Part shown: piece after piece, positions 22,569-28,399 of the stretch
How positions within the stretch are numbered: the stretch's first letter is position 1
Layout: each line of letters begins with the position of its first letter
Origin: Methylomonas aurea
GTDB lineage: Bacteria; Pseudomonadota; Gammaproteobacteria; Methylococcales; Methylomonadaceae
NCBI RefSeq assembly: GCF_024505045.1
Contig: NZ_JANIBM010000042.1
Location: 1 to 32,877, forward strand
Length of the DNA stretch: 32,877 nucleotides
Direction: 5' to 3'
The notes under the pieces: generated by a model
Seen by the model: the letters and a program-made list of their open reading frames with translations, nothing else
Told to the model about the DNA's origin: nothing
Database searches by the model: none
Made by a program: the position numbers and the translations under genes

Positions 22569-22588
22569 GGCCGTTGATAGCAACGGCC
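22569..22588 (-). terminator. Strong hairpin between element copy 2 and leader 13
   Basis: GGCCGUUG-CUAU-CAACGGCC, 8 perfect pairs, followed by UAUUUUAU: an intrinsic-terminator shape. It stands where hairpins also precede leaders 8 and 15. Confidence 0.6.
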
Positions 22589-22596
22589 GGACGAAG

Positions 22597-22700
22597 CCGG
22601 GTTTGACGCACCCGGTACCACCAAGGATATGCCTTGATCGCCGCCTGAAGACGGAACGCCTGCTCTGCAGGATTTTCAGCGTATCGATGACGATAGCGCT
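22597..22700. repeat. Four-hairpin element, copy 2
   Basis: Plus-strand order: hairpin A CCGGGT/ACCCGG around TTGACGC; hairpin B CAAGG-ATATG-CCTTG (22622-22636); core CGCCGCCTGAAGACGGAACG; hairpin C CCTGC-TCT-GCAGG (22659-22671); TTTTCAGC; hairpin D AGCG-TATCG-ATGA-CGATA-GCGCT. CGCCTGAAGA of the core can also pair with TTTTCAGCG with one bulge. Confidence 0.78.
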
Positions 22701-22804
22701 AGCAAAGTCGGTTGAGGGCTTGGCTTACACCTTAAAACAAGCCCTGAATCGACTTAAAGAAACGAACACTACCGAGGTAGTGTTCGTTCGTTGCTAACGT
22801 GTTT
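22701..22804. other. Gene-free segment with two large hairpins
   Basis: An imperfect 18-bp hairpin (17 of 18 positions paired) joins 22705-22722 (AAGTCGGTTGAGGGCTTG) with 22738-22755. A perfect palindrome follows at 22761-22788: AACGAACACTACC, GA, GGTAGTGTTCGTT. The palindrome lies 16 bases past the exonuclease stop and, read on the minus strand, is followed by TCTTT, so it probably terminates that message. Confidence 0.6.
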
Positions 22805-23803
22805 TCAAAACCAACTGCTTTCTGTCACGGCCACGGAATCCGGGTCAAACGCCACTTGCGCATTTTTGCCATTGTCGTCTCGGCACGTCACGCGTACCCG
22901 CGAGGCCGGAGCCTTTCGGTACGGGGCCAGCTCCGCCTCAGTCAGTTGTGGGAGCAGGGCCGTTAAAGCCGCCTTGTAATCGATACCCCCATGGCTGACG
23001 CTTCGACAGACACGCACGCCGGAATGTTCGGCGATGACGTAATCGGCCATTTGCGCGACCCATTGGGCTTCGGTCTTGGCTTGCATTTCGGCCAGTTGGA
23101 TGGCTTCGGCTTTCAATGCCTCCAGTTTCTTCTGCCGGGCACGGTATTCGGCCGCCAGTTGATGCCATTGAATTTCGGCGTCGCCTTCAGGCAAATACAA
23201 ATCCCGCTTTAGGTCTTTCGGCGGTTCTTTTTTGGTGATGACCCAACCGTAAAACGTGATCGTCGCGTTGATTAAAGTCACCAAAAAGGTGTCATCGCGC
23301 GCGATGTCGAACACCTTGACATGCTGGTCGTCGAGATAGAAGCACAGATAGCCTCTTTTGGCATCGGCGACCAACAACTGTTGCTGCATTTGCACCCAAT
23401 ACAATTGGTAGGCAACCGACTGCTCACGTTCCTGTACCACGTTTTCGTAGGTGCTGGGATGCGGGCATTTGATTTCGACGGGTTCGCCGTTACCGGTAAT
23501 GCCATCGAACGAGGCACGGATCAACGGGTATTGATCGCACTCGCCGCACAAGGGCAACAACAGTTCGTCACACGTGGCTTCGAACCATTGCGCCGCCTTC
23601 GATTCCAGTTCGCGGCCGCGACGGACCAAGGGATGGTTGTCGAGGTTGGCTTCCAGGACGATGCCGACCCGTTCCGCCCACAAGCGCCAAGGCGTCTTGT
23701 ACGGCGAGCGGTTCAGAATGATTGCTGCTTCACTGGCGGTTACGCCTTGCGATCGCCATGGTCGCCACGCATCGCTGCGTTGGGCGATATCGACGATTTT
23801 CAT
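22805..23803 (-). CDS. YqaJ-type viral recombinase exonuclease
   Basis: 332 residues. Family blocks are clear: GVTASEAAIILNRSPYKTPW (about 19-38), the acid pair region RASFDGITGNGEPVEIKCP with D, E and K of the PD-(D/E)XK nuclease site (about 95-113), and YQLYWVQMQQQLLV. It digests double-stranded ends to feed single strands to the RecT annealase 440 bases upstream. ATG at 23803 overlaps the previous stop (ATGA), so it is translationally coupled and has no leader of its own. Confidence 0.88.
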   Translation of the reverse strand: MKIVDIAQRSDAWRPWRSQGVTASEAAIILNRSPYKTPWRLWAERVGIVLEANLDNHPLVRRGRELESKAAQWFEATCDELLLPLCGECDQYPLIRASFDGITGNGEPVEIKCPHPSTYENVVQEREQSVAYQLYWVQMQQQLLVADAKRGYLCFYLDDQHVKVFDIARDDTFLVTLINATITFYGWVITKKEPPKDLKRDLYLPEGDAEIQWHQLAAEYRARQKKLEALKAEAIQLAEMQAKTEAQWVAQMADYVIAEHSGVRVCRSVSHGGIDYKAALTALLPQLTEAELAPYRKAPASRVRVTCRDDNGKNAQVAFDPDSVAVTESSWF

Positions 23804-24147
23804 TCGAACTCTCCGTCGATCCGGATGTGACAGCCGTGCAGCACGCCGTCTAATTTGCGTTGTTTCAACACCGCGTGGCAACGTTGTGCGAGACGGACAT
23901 CGTCGAATAGCAACAAGGTGCAACCCGGAGATAGCGTGCAGATGCCGCCGAAGGTATCGGCGATACTGACCAAGTCGGCGTAGGAATGCCGGCGATGAAA
24001 TAGCCGGGTTTCCGTGTCCAGATCCAGCGCTTTATCAAGAAATCCCGGCCCATAGCGACGCAGGACGGTCGGTGAGTCGTAACGGCTCCAGTCGGTAAAG
24101 CTGGGTATCCGGTTGAGGGATTGATCGAAGGTAGTGATTTCAGTCAT
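23800..24147 (-). CDS. Hypothetical protein between annealase and exonuclease
   Basis: 115 residues, not recognised. Contains FLDKALDLDTETRLFHRRHSY and a compact hydrophobic C-terminal half. It overlaps the exonuclease start by 4 bases, so the two are made together, and it follows the annealase gene. A role as accessory factor of the recombination pair is inference from position. ATG at 24147 follows TTGGAG and leader 14. Confidence 0.68.
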   Translation of the reverse strand: MTEITTFDQSLNRIPSFTDWSRYDSPTVLRRYGPGFLDKALDLDTETRLFHRRHSYADLVSIADTFGGICTLSPGCTLLLFDDVRLAQRCHAVLKQRKLDGVLHGCHIRIDGEFE

Positions 24148-24165
24148 GACGTTTCTCCAAGAGAA

Positions 24166-24213
24166 GAGCGTCACGAATAGCCCACCGGGCGAATCATGAC
24201 GCCCTGGATGGGT
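24166..24213 (-). promoter_or_regulatory. Structured leader 14 (radC-type RNA)
   Basis: P1 arms GGGCGUCAUG (24204-24195) and CGUGACGCUC (24175-24166) give 10 pairs with two G-U. P3 is a short GCCC/GGGC hairpin at 24190-24180. ACCC is at 24213-24210. The 3' arm CGUGACG can also pair with CGUCAUG, which contains the start codon; the P1 5' arm repeats CGUCAUGA exactly. Confidence 0.85.
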
Positions 24214-24222
24214 AAATGAGAA

Positions 24223-24239
24223 AAACCGAAAGTCGGTTT
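24223..24239 (-). terminator. Intrinsic terminator of the RecT gene
   Basis: AAACCGA-CUU-UCGGUUU on the minus strand, beginning at the stop codon, followed by UUCUCAUUU. Short loop, 7-bp stem and T-run make this a convincing terminator placed just before leader 14. Confidence 0.7.
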
Positions 24240-25260
24240 AATTTCTGAGTGCTTGACGAGCCTTGCTAAGCTCGGCGTCTTTCGCAGATAGCGGCGGCAT
24301 GGTCATGCCTTCGCTATGCGTTAACGCGGGTTTCGGTTTGGCTTTGTCTAATTCCGCACGGGCATAGATCAGGTCAACACCAGTAAATCGGCTGGTGATG
24401 AATTCTTCGGCCGCCGCCCATGCGTTTGCATCTTTTGTCCGCTTAATCAGGGTTGCAACTGCCTTAATCAAATTTGGATGGAGCTTAGATGCATCGATCA
24501 CCTCCGGCTTGGCTTCAGCTTGAGGCTGTTGCTCGGGTGCCGCAGTAGTCGGTTCGGCCGGCGGATCGATATCGATCACGTCGGAACCGTAGATATCAAT
24601 GATTTTGCCGTCCATTTCCTCGGCGGCATAACCGCATTCTTCCGGAAAGGCCGCGCGCAAAGACGCCGCTTTACCGCATTTGGCCAATTGCCCTTTGGGG
24701 CGCTTGATCCACATCGCGGTAGGCAGTTGCGAGTTTTTGCCGCCGGCCGTGCTATAAGCCTCCAGCCAATAGACTTCCTCGGTAAAGGCACAGCGTTTGC
24801 CGCCGACGATCCGGTACACGGTAACCGCCACCCATTCGGGAAAGGTCACGGTGACACTGGATTCCTGCCATTGGTCGTTGTCGTCCTTGTAGCGCCCGGT
24901 AAAGGTCTTGGTGACATCCGGGCCCCACACGGGACGGTCCATTCCAGCCCAAACACCGGTTCGGGACGCGGTGGTCTGAATTTCCGTGATGGAGGGCCAG
25001 ACGGTTTCGACATAGCGACCTAAAGCGGTACTCCACATCGGGACGATATGGACCGGTTTTTTGAAGATGTCGAGTTTTCGGGTTTTGCAATAATCCAGAG
25101 CCATCAAGATGGCTTCTGCGGTTTTGGTTGTGGGAAAGGTGACTTCCGTCAGCACTTTCCAGGATTGCTCCGTCAGGCCATAGGTTTGTTTCGCAGCATC
25201 CGGCATTGCCGGGTGAGTAGGCGTATCGGGTTTTTGTTTGCCGGGATTGCTTTGAGCCAT
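24238..25260 (-). CDS. bet: RecT/Bet-family single-strand annealing recombinase
   Basis: 340 residues. The Bet/RecT core covers about residues 28-215: KTAEAILMALDYCKTRKLD, FKKPVHIVPMWSTALGRYVE, and the hallmark MWIKRPKGQLAKCGKAASLR followed by AAFPEECG. It anneals complementary single strands during recombination, working with the YqaJ exonuclease downstream. The C-terminus is alanine- and glutamine-rich. ATG at 25260 follows AAGGAG, which leader 15 can mask. It is the first gene of the block. Confidence 0.92.
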   Translation of the reverse strand: MAQSNPGKQKPDTPTHPAMPDAAKQTYGLTEQSWKVLTEVTFPTTKTAEAILMALDYCKTRKLDIFKKPVHIVPMWSTALGRYVETVWPSITEIQTTASRTGVWAGMDRPVWGPDVTKTFTGRYKDDNDQWQESSVTVTFPEWVAVTVYRIVGGKRCAFTEEVYWLEAYSTAGGKNSQLPTAMWIKRPKGQLAKCGKAASLRAAFPEECGYAAEEMDGKIIDIYGSDVIDIDPPAEPTTAAPEQQPQAEAKPEVIDASKLHPNLIKAVATLIKRTKDANAWAAAEEFITSRFTGVDLIYARAELDKAKPKPALTHSEGMTMPPLSAKDAELSKARQALRN

Positions 25261-25280
25261 AATCGTTCTCCTTAAAAAAA

Positions 25281-25327
25281 AGGAACGACGGACTCCCATT
25301 GGGGAATCGGATCGTTCCCCGTTGGGT
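25281..25327 (-). promoter_or_regulatory. Structured leader 15 (radC-type RNA) of the RecT gene
   Basis: P1 arms GGGAACGA (25319-25312) and UCGUUCCU (25288-25281) give 8 pairs with one G-U. P3 is CCC-CAAU-GGG (25304-25295). ACCC is at 25327-25324. UCGUUC and CUU can instead pair with GAACGA and AAG, burying the ribosome binding site AAGGAG. Confidence 0.88.
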
Positions 25328-25334
25328 GGTATAG

Positions 25335-25350
25335 GCGTCTTGAATGACGC
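25335..25350 (-). terminator. Hairpin between element copy 3 and leader 15
   Basis: GCGUC-AUUCAA-GACGC on the minus strand, 5 pairs, followed by CUAUACC. Weak as a terminator, but in the same place as the hairpins before leaders 8 and 13. Confidence 0.4.
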
Positions 25351-25362
25351 ATGGATTGAAAG

Positions 25363-25455
25363 CTGAGATTGACGCACTCAGTACGGGAACATCGATTCCC
25401 GCCGCCTAAAGACGGAGCGCCTGCTGTTGCAGGATCTTCAGCGTTGATTAACGCT
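25363..25455. repeat. Four-hairpin element, copy 3
   Basis: Plus-strand order: hairpin A CTGAG/CTCAG around ATTGACGCA; hairpin B CGGGAA-CATCGA-TTCCCG (25384-25401); core CGCCGCCTAAAGACGGAGCG; hairpin C CCTGC-TGTT-GCAGG (25420-25433); TCTTCAGC; hairpin D AGCGTT-GATT-AACGCT. It stands upstream of the first gene of the minus-strand block. Confidence 0.76.
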
Positions 25456-25653
25456 AAATACTAGTGGCCTTTATAACAAAAGAAATTGCGAAGTGGAAGT
25501 GGATTTTAGCGGCGACTGGGTACCTGAGCATGTTGCTCGAAGAATCGGTAGAATGGTTAAACGCTTGGCGATATCCCCGAAGCCTTAACAGGAGCAAGCC
25601 ACTATTGGACTTACCGAAGACAATGCAGGGTAATAGCTGGTCCACGGGCTGAA
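25456..25653. other. Gene-free segment between element copy 3 and mazF
   Basis: About 200 bases with no supported gene. A 62-codon open frame on the plus strand (25464-25652) and a longer one on the minus strand have no good start context or recognisable similarity. A promoter for the minus-strand block is expected here, but I cannot pick one with confidence. Confidence 0.4.
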
Positions 25654-25992
25654 TTATTGAATAAGAGCCTCGATTTTGGCCAAGACTTCGGCCAATACCG
25701 CCCCGTTCACCATAGATATCTTTTCGGCCTGACGCGCCGCCCAATCCAGACTCCGAATCTGATCCGCCAATATCACACCACTCACACGGTCGCCGTCCGG
25801 TAACGGTACCTCAAACGGATATCCTTTAACCCGACTTGTTACAGGGCAAATCAACGCCAACCCGGCTTTGACGTTATAAGTGCGTGGCGTAACGACCAGG
25901 CCGGGGCGGCGCCCCGCTTGTTCGTGGCCTGCTTGAGGATCGAACGCAATCCACACCAAATCCCCGCGCTCAGGTACGTACGATACAGCCAT
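25654..25992 (-). CDS. mazF: MazF/PemK-type mRNA interferase toxin
   Basis: 112 residues, normal length. PERGDLVWIAFDPQAGHEQAG at the start, RRPGLVVTPRTYN and CPVTSRVKGYPFEVPL are the conserved MazF blocks. The toxin cuts single-stranded RNA at short sites. The start codon overlaps the mazE stop by one base (TAATG), so antitoxin and toxin are coupled. On a mobile element the pair would favour retention. Confidence 0.92.
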   Translation of the reverse strand: MAVSYVPERGDLVWIAFDPQAGHEQAGRRPGLVVTPRTYNVKAGLALICPVTSRVKGYPFEVPLPDGDRVSGVILADQIRSLDWAARQAEKISMVNGAVLAEVLAKIEALIQ

Positions 25993-26240
25993 TAATTGTT
26001 ACCTTCTCGGCCAACATCCGGCCCCCAGTCAATGCAATCATGCCGATTATCGGCAGTTATGCCAGCCAGCAATTCCTCCAACTTAAAAACAGGTTTGGCC
26101 GTGGTCGGTACAATCCGTAGCCCGGCATCGTCCGCTGTCAGCTCGACCGGCGAACCGACTTCCAGCTTTAACTGTGCCAGCATCGCCGCCGGCAATCGAA
26201 TCACGGCGCTATTACCCCATTTTTTAATTTCAGTTTGCAT
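25992..26240 (-). CDS. mazE: MazE/PemI-type antitoxin
   Basis: 82 residues. N-terminal AbrB/MazE fold: MQTEIKKWGNSAVIRLPAAM, with the typical KWGNS and RLP. The C-terminal 35 residues bind and neutralise MazF. It is the first gene of the pair and probably autoregulates through its DNA-binding domain. No convincing Shine-Dalgarno stands out before the ATG. Confidence 0.9.
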   Translation of the reverse strand: MQTEIKKWGNSAVIRLPAAMLAQLKLEVGSPVELTADDAGLRIVPTTAKPVFKLEELLAGITADNRHDCIDWGPDVGREGNN

Positions 26241-26396
26241 CAGATTTACTCCCGTTAAACGCGCTTAATGCAAATCTTTGTCGACCGATATAGCGCCGCC
26301 AAAAATGACTTACCCGAGGCCGGCGCCTGCCGTAAAAGTGCCTAGAGCAGTTTGCGACCCAACTTTCATTGTTACCTCTGAAATAAATTCAAATCG

Positions 26397-26422
26397 GTAG
26401 CTACATTGTGGCTACGTTTTTT
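26397..26422 (+). terminator. Intrinsic terminator upstream of kfrA
   Basis: GTAGCTAC-ATT-GTGGCTAC, 8 pairs with one G-U, followed by GTTTTTT. It would shield kfrA from plus-strand readthrough; no plus-strand gene ends just before it, so a short RNA or attenuator is possible. Confidence 0.6.
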
Positions 26423-26427
26423 GTGGG

Positions 26428-26456
26428 TTGCAATCCTGTGGCGACAATGATTGCAA
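26428..26456 (+). promoter_or_regulatory. Inverted repeat, candidate KfrA operator
   Basis: TTGCAATC (26428-26435) and GATTGCAA (26449-26456) are perfect 8-base arms 13 bases apart, just upstream of a TTGACA box. KfrA-type proteins repress their own promoters, so this is a reasonable operator candidate. Confidence 0.4.
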
Positions 26457-26578
26457 ATTTGACAATCAGGATGGCGTGAGATGTGAAGCGTGGGAATTAA
26501 CTTTCTTTCTTACTTTCTTTATTTCTTTTAATATGTCAAACTCCTGCCGTCGCAGTTGAATCCGAATGGGAGTTCGCC

Positions 26579-27484
26579 ATGCAAGCAGAAGACTTTGAAT
26601 CCAGTTTGGGTCGCCCCGCCGATATTACCGACGACCAAATTATCGAAGCCGGCAAGGCGTTGACGAAGGCGAATCGGAATGTCACCGGATTTGCGTTACG
26701 CAAGCTAACCGGCGGCGGCGATCCGAAGCGGCTCAAAGAGGTTTGGGACAGGCACAATGCCGCTCAAGCGGTGACAAATTCGGAGCCCGTCGTCGAGTTG
26801 CCGCTGGAAGTGGCCGAAAGCTTGGCGGTGTTGACCAAGGGGTTGGTCGACAAAATTAACGTGTTAGCGCTGGAACTGAACGACAGAGCGGTCAAAACCC
26901 AAGAGCGGCGGGTAGCTGATGTGTTGCGAGCGGCGCGCGAACAGCAAGCCCAATCAGAGCGCGAGCTGGCCGATGCCTCGCAGGCGGTCGATGAATTGGA
27001 GGCCATGCTGGCGGATGAGAAGGTCAGGGTGGGGGAGTTGACCAAACGTTTGACCGAAGCGCAGGCCGCGAACCAGTTACAGGCGGTTGAGCTAGCCACC
27101 TTGCGCGAACGATTGGAGGCGGTCGAGAAGAACGCGAAGGCAGCAACCGAACAGCATGAAGCAGAGCAAGCCAAGCTGCGGCAACAGGTGACGGCTCAGA
27201 AACAAGCCGCCCAATCTATCGCGGCCGAGCGAGACCAATTGAAAACGGAGTTGACCAAACTGCAGACCAAAGTGGAAACCGCGGAGGAACAGCGAAAGGA
27301 GGAACGACAAAGAGCCGCTGCGGAACTTCAACGTATGGGCGAAAAGCTGATTAAGCTCGAAGCTGAAACAGATCGCGCTAAAACAGAGGCTGGCAACGCG
27401 CGAGAACAGGTTGCGCTTCTAACAGGCCAATTAACGGCCACGAAAACACAGGTCGAACAGTTAATGAAAGCTATTGGTAATTAG
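26579..27484 (+). CDS. kfrA: KfrA-like DNA-binding coiled-coil protein
   Basis: 301 residues. The first 70 residues (DITDDQIIEAGKALTKANRN, then TGFALRKLTGGGDPKRLKEVW) match the KfrA N-terminal DNA-binding domain. From about residue 85 the rest is an almost continuous alpha-helical coiled coil rich in E, A, Q, K and R. KfrA proteins are plasmid-encoded repressors and are linked to plasmid stability. Its presence supports a plasmid or ICE origin of this part. GGGAG precedes the ATG. Confidence 0.85.
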   Translation: MQAEDFESSLGRPADITDDQIIEAGKALTKANRNVTGFALRKLTGGGDPKRLKEVWDRHNAAQAVTNSEPVVELPLEVAESLAVLTKGLVDKINVLALELNDRAVKTQERRVADVLRAAREQQAQSERELADASQAVDELEAMLADEKVRVGELTKRLTEAQAANQLQAVELATLRERLEAVEKNAKAATEQHEAEQAKLRQQVTAQKQAAQSIAAERDQLKTELTKLQTKVETAEEQRKEERQRAAAELQRMGEKLIKLEAETDRAKTEAGNAREQVALLTGQLTATKTQVEQLMKAIGN

Positions 27485-27600
27485 TTAATTGCGCTGAACC
27501 GGGGGCCTGAAAAGTCGCCGTTGACGATCTCAACCAACCGGCCAAAAGCGGTCTGTGAAAAATACAAAATCAGTTTCTCCGAACGGCTGGTTTATAGCGA

Positions 27601-28041
27601 TCATTTGACATCTGTATTGTGCTCATTTTCTAAACGCTTGAAATTCGCTAAACAGCATTGGCCTGATGGGTTTCTAATTTTACAAGCACATTCCCCGGCT
27701 TGAGTGCGTTGCATGACGAAAGCTTTGATCGGTTCTGCACGTTGATCTTTTAACGCCGATAAATACTGCGCGGTATCTATGTCAAAGCAATAACAAAGCG
27801 CATCGTTCCGAATCGATTGATAGCTTCGCAAATGCTGTTTGGGGATGGTGTTGCCGGCGTTGGAAAAGTAGGCAATCGGGCATGTTTTTGCCGGGCAAAA
27901 ATAATAGCTGTCGGTAACGATTGACTGGTTCTCGGGAAACCGTACCTGATGATACAGCGTGAGTATGCCGACGCTTTTGCACGAGGAACCGCATTCAGAA
28001 CAAATCTGCTTGGTTTTGGTGGAGCCGCAGCAATTAGACAT
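27601..28041 (-). CDS. CopZ-like cysteine-rich metal/2Fe-2S protein of the mer operon
   Basis: 146 residues with ten or more cysteines: SNCCGSTKTKQICSECGSSC at the N-terminus, FCPAKTCP in the middle, ALCYCFDID and ECACKIRNPSGQCC towards the end. The pattern resembles the N-terminal zinc and 2Fe-2S domain of CopZ-type copper chaperones. It follows merP by 17 bases, so it belongs to the mercury operon and may bind or pass Hg2+. Precise function unknown. Confidence 0.72.
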   Translation of the reverse strand: MSNCCGSTKTKQICSECGSSCKSVGILTLYHQVRFPENQSIVTDSYYFCPAKTCPIAYFSNAGNTIPKQHLRSYQSIRNDALCYCFDIDTAQYLSALKDQRAEPIKAFVMQRTQAGECACKIRNPSGQCCLANFKRLENEHNTDVK

Positions 28042-28058
28042 AGACGCTATCCTCGGCC

Positions 28059-28388
28059 TTACCGAATAATAGGTGTGACGAGAGAACCCGGATAACCGGC
28101 ATCTGTCGTGGCTTTGATCAAGGCTGCACTATCGGTTTTCTTGCTATCGAAGGTGACCGTGGCTGTTTTTGAATCGTAATCGACAGCCACTTTTTGTACG
28201 CCTTCGACTTTCTGCAAGGCTTTCTTTATGGTGACTGTGCACATAGCGCAGGTCATATTCTCTAACTTCAGTGTCACCGTTTGTTGTTGGTTTGGCTGTA
28301 CCACTGTGGTTTCAGCATAGGCCATTGGCATCCATAATGTGGCCGGTAACAACAAACTTACCAGTAACAATCCGGAATTAATTGTCAT
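28059..28388 (-). CDS. merP: MerP, periplasmic mercury-binding protein
   Basis: 109 residues. A signal peptide covers about residues 1-25 (ending AYA). The heavy-metal-associated domain follows with the metal site NMTCAMCTVTIKKALQKVEG. MerP binds Hg2+ in the periplasm and passes it to MerT. ATG at 28388 was chosen because it begins the signal peptide and has GAGAGGG upstream; the frame upstream belongs to the merT region. Its 5' end is 11 bases from the merT stop. Confidence 0.9.
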   Translation of the reverse strand: MTINSGLLLVSLLLPATLWMPMAYAETTVVQPNQQQTVTLKLENMTCAMCTVTIKKALQKVEGVQKVAVDYDSKTATVTFDSKKTDSAALIKATTDAGYPGSLVTPIIR

Positions 28389-28399
28389 ATCGAGCCCTC

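Larger units (their letters stand above)
9574..25455 (-). mobile_element. Recombination/DNA-processing block of an ICE or large plasmid
   Basis: The run RecT annealase, YqaJ exonuclease, CobS-like ATPase, DUF3150-type protein, CobT-like VWA protein, DUF4942-type methyltransferase and RadC, mixed with small unknown genes, is a conserved block of integrative conjugative elements (SXT/R391-like bet-exo-cobS-cobT regions) and related plasmids. All the main genes share one strand and a common leader design not seen in the flanking blocks. No integrase, relaxase, attachment site or direct repeat was found, so the true ends are unknown; the kfrA and mazEF genes to the right may belong to it. Confidence 0.65.
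26241..26578. other. Intergenic region between mazE and kfrA
   Basis: 338 bases without a gene. It holds the divergent control regions of mazEF and kfrA: a T-run hairpin at 26397-26422, an inverted repeat TTGCAATC/GATTGCAA at 26428-26456, TTGACA at 26459-26464 as a possible -35 box, and a pyrimidine-rich run (CTTTCTTTCTTACTTTC and more) at 26502-26530. Confidence 0.5.

Noticed and set aside
23321-23830. 169-residue plus-strand open frame opposite the exonuclease
   Set aside because: A shadow: the opposite strand encodes the conserved nuclease motifs.
24478-25023. 181-residue plus-strand open frame opposite RecT
   Set aside because: A shadow of the RecT core; no start signal.
10227-25327. 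CRISPR-like array of the repeated leader
   Set aside because: The units are separated by whole genes, differ in sequence and keep only structure; no spacers or cas genes.
10198-25377. Long open frames that extend minus-strand genes upstream through the leaders
   Set aside because: Their added residues are read from the structured leaders; the ATG behind the SD fits family starts (RecT, YqaJ, methyltransferase) and spacing.
25464-25652. 62-residue plus-strand open frame
   Set aside because: No ribosome binding site or recognisable motif; probably chance, though a relic cannot be excluded.
27521-27703. 60-residue plus-strand open frame after kfrA
   Set aside because: Overlaps the 3' end of the CopZ-like gene and has no supporting features.
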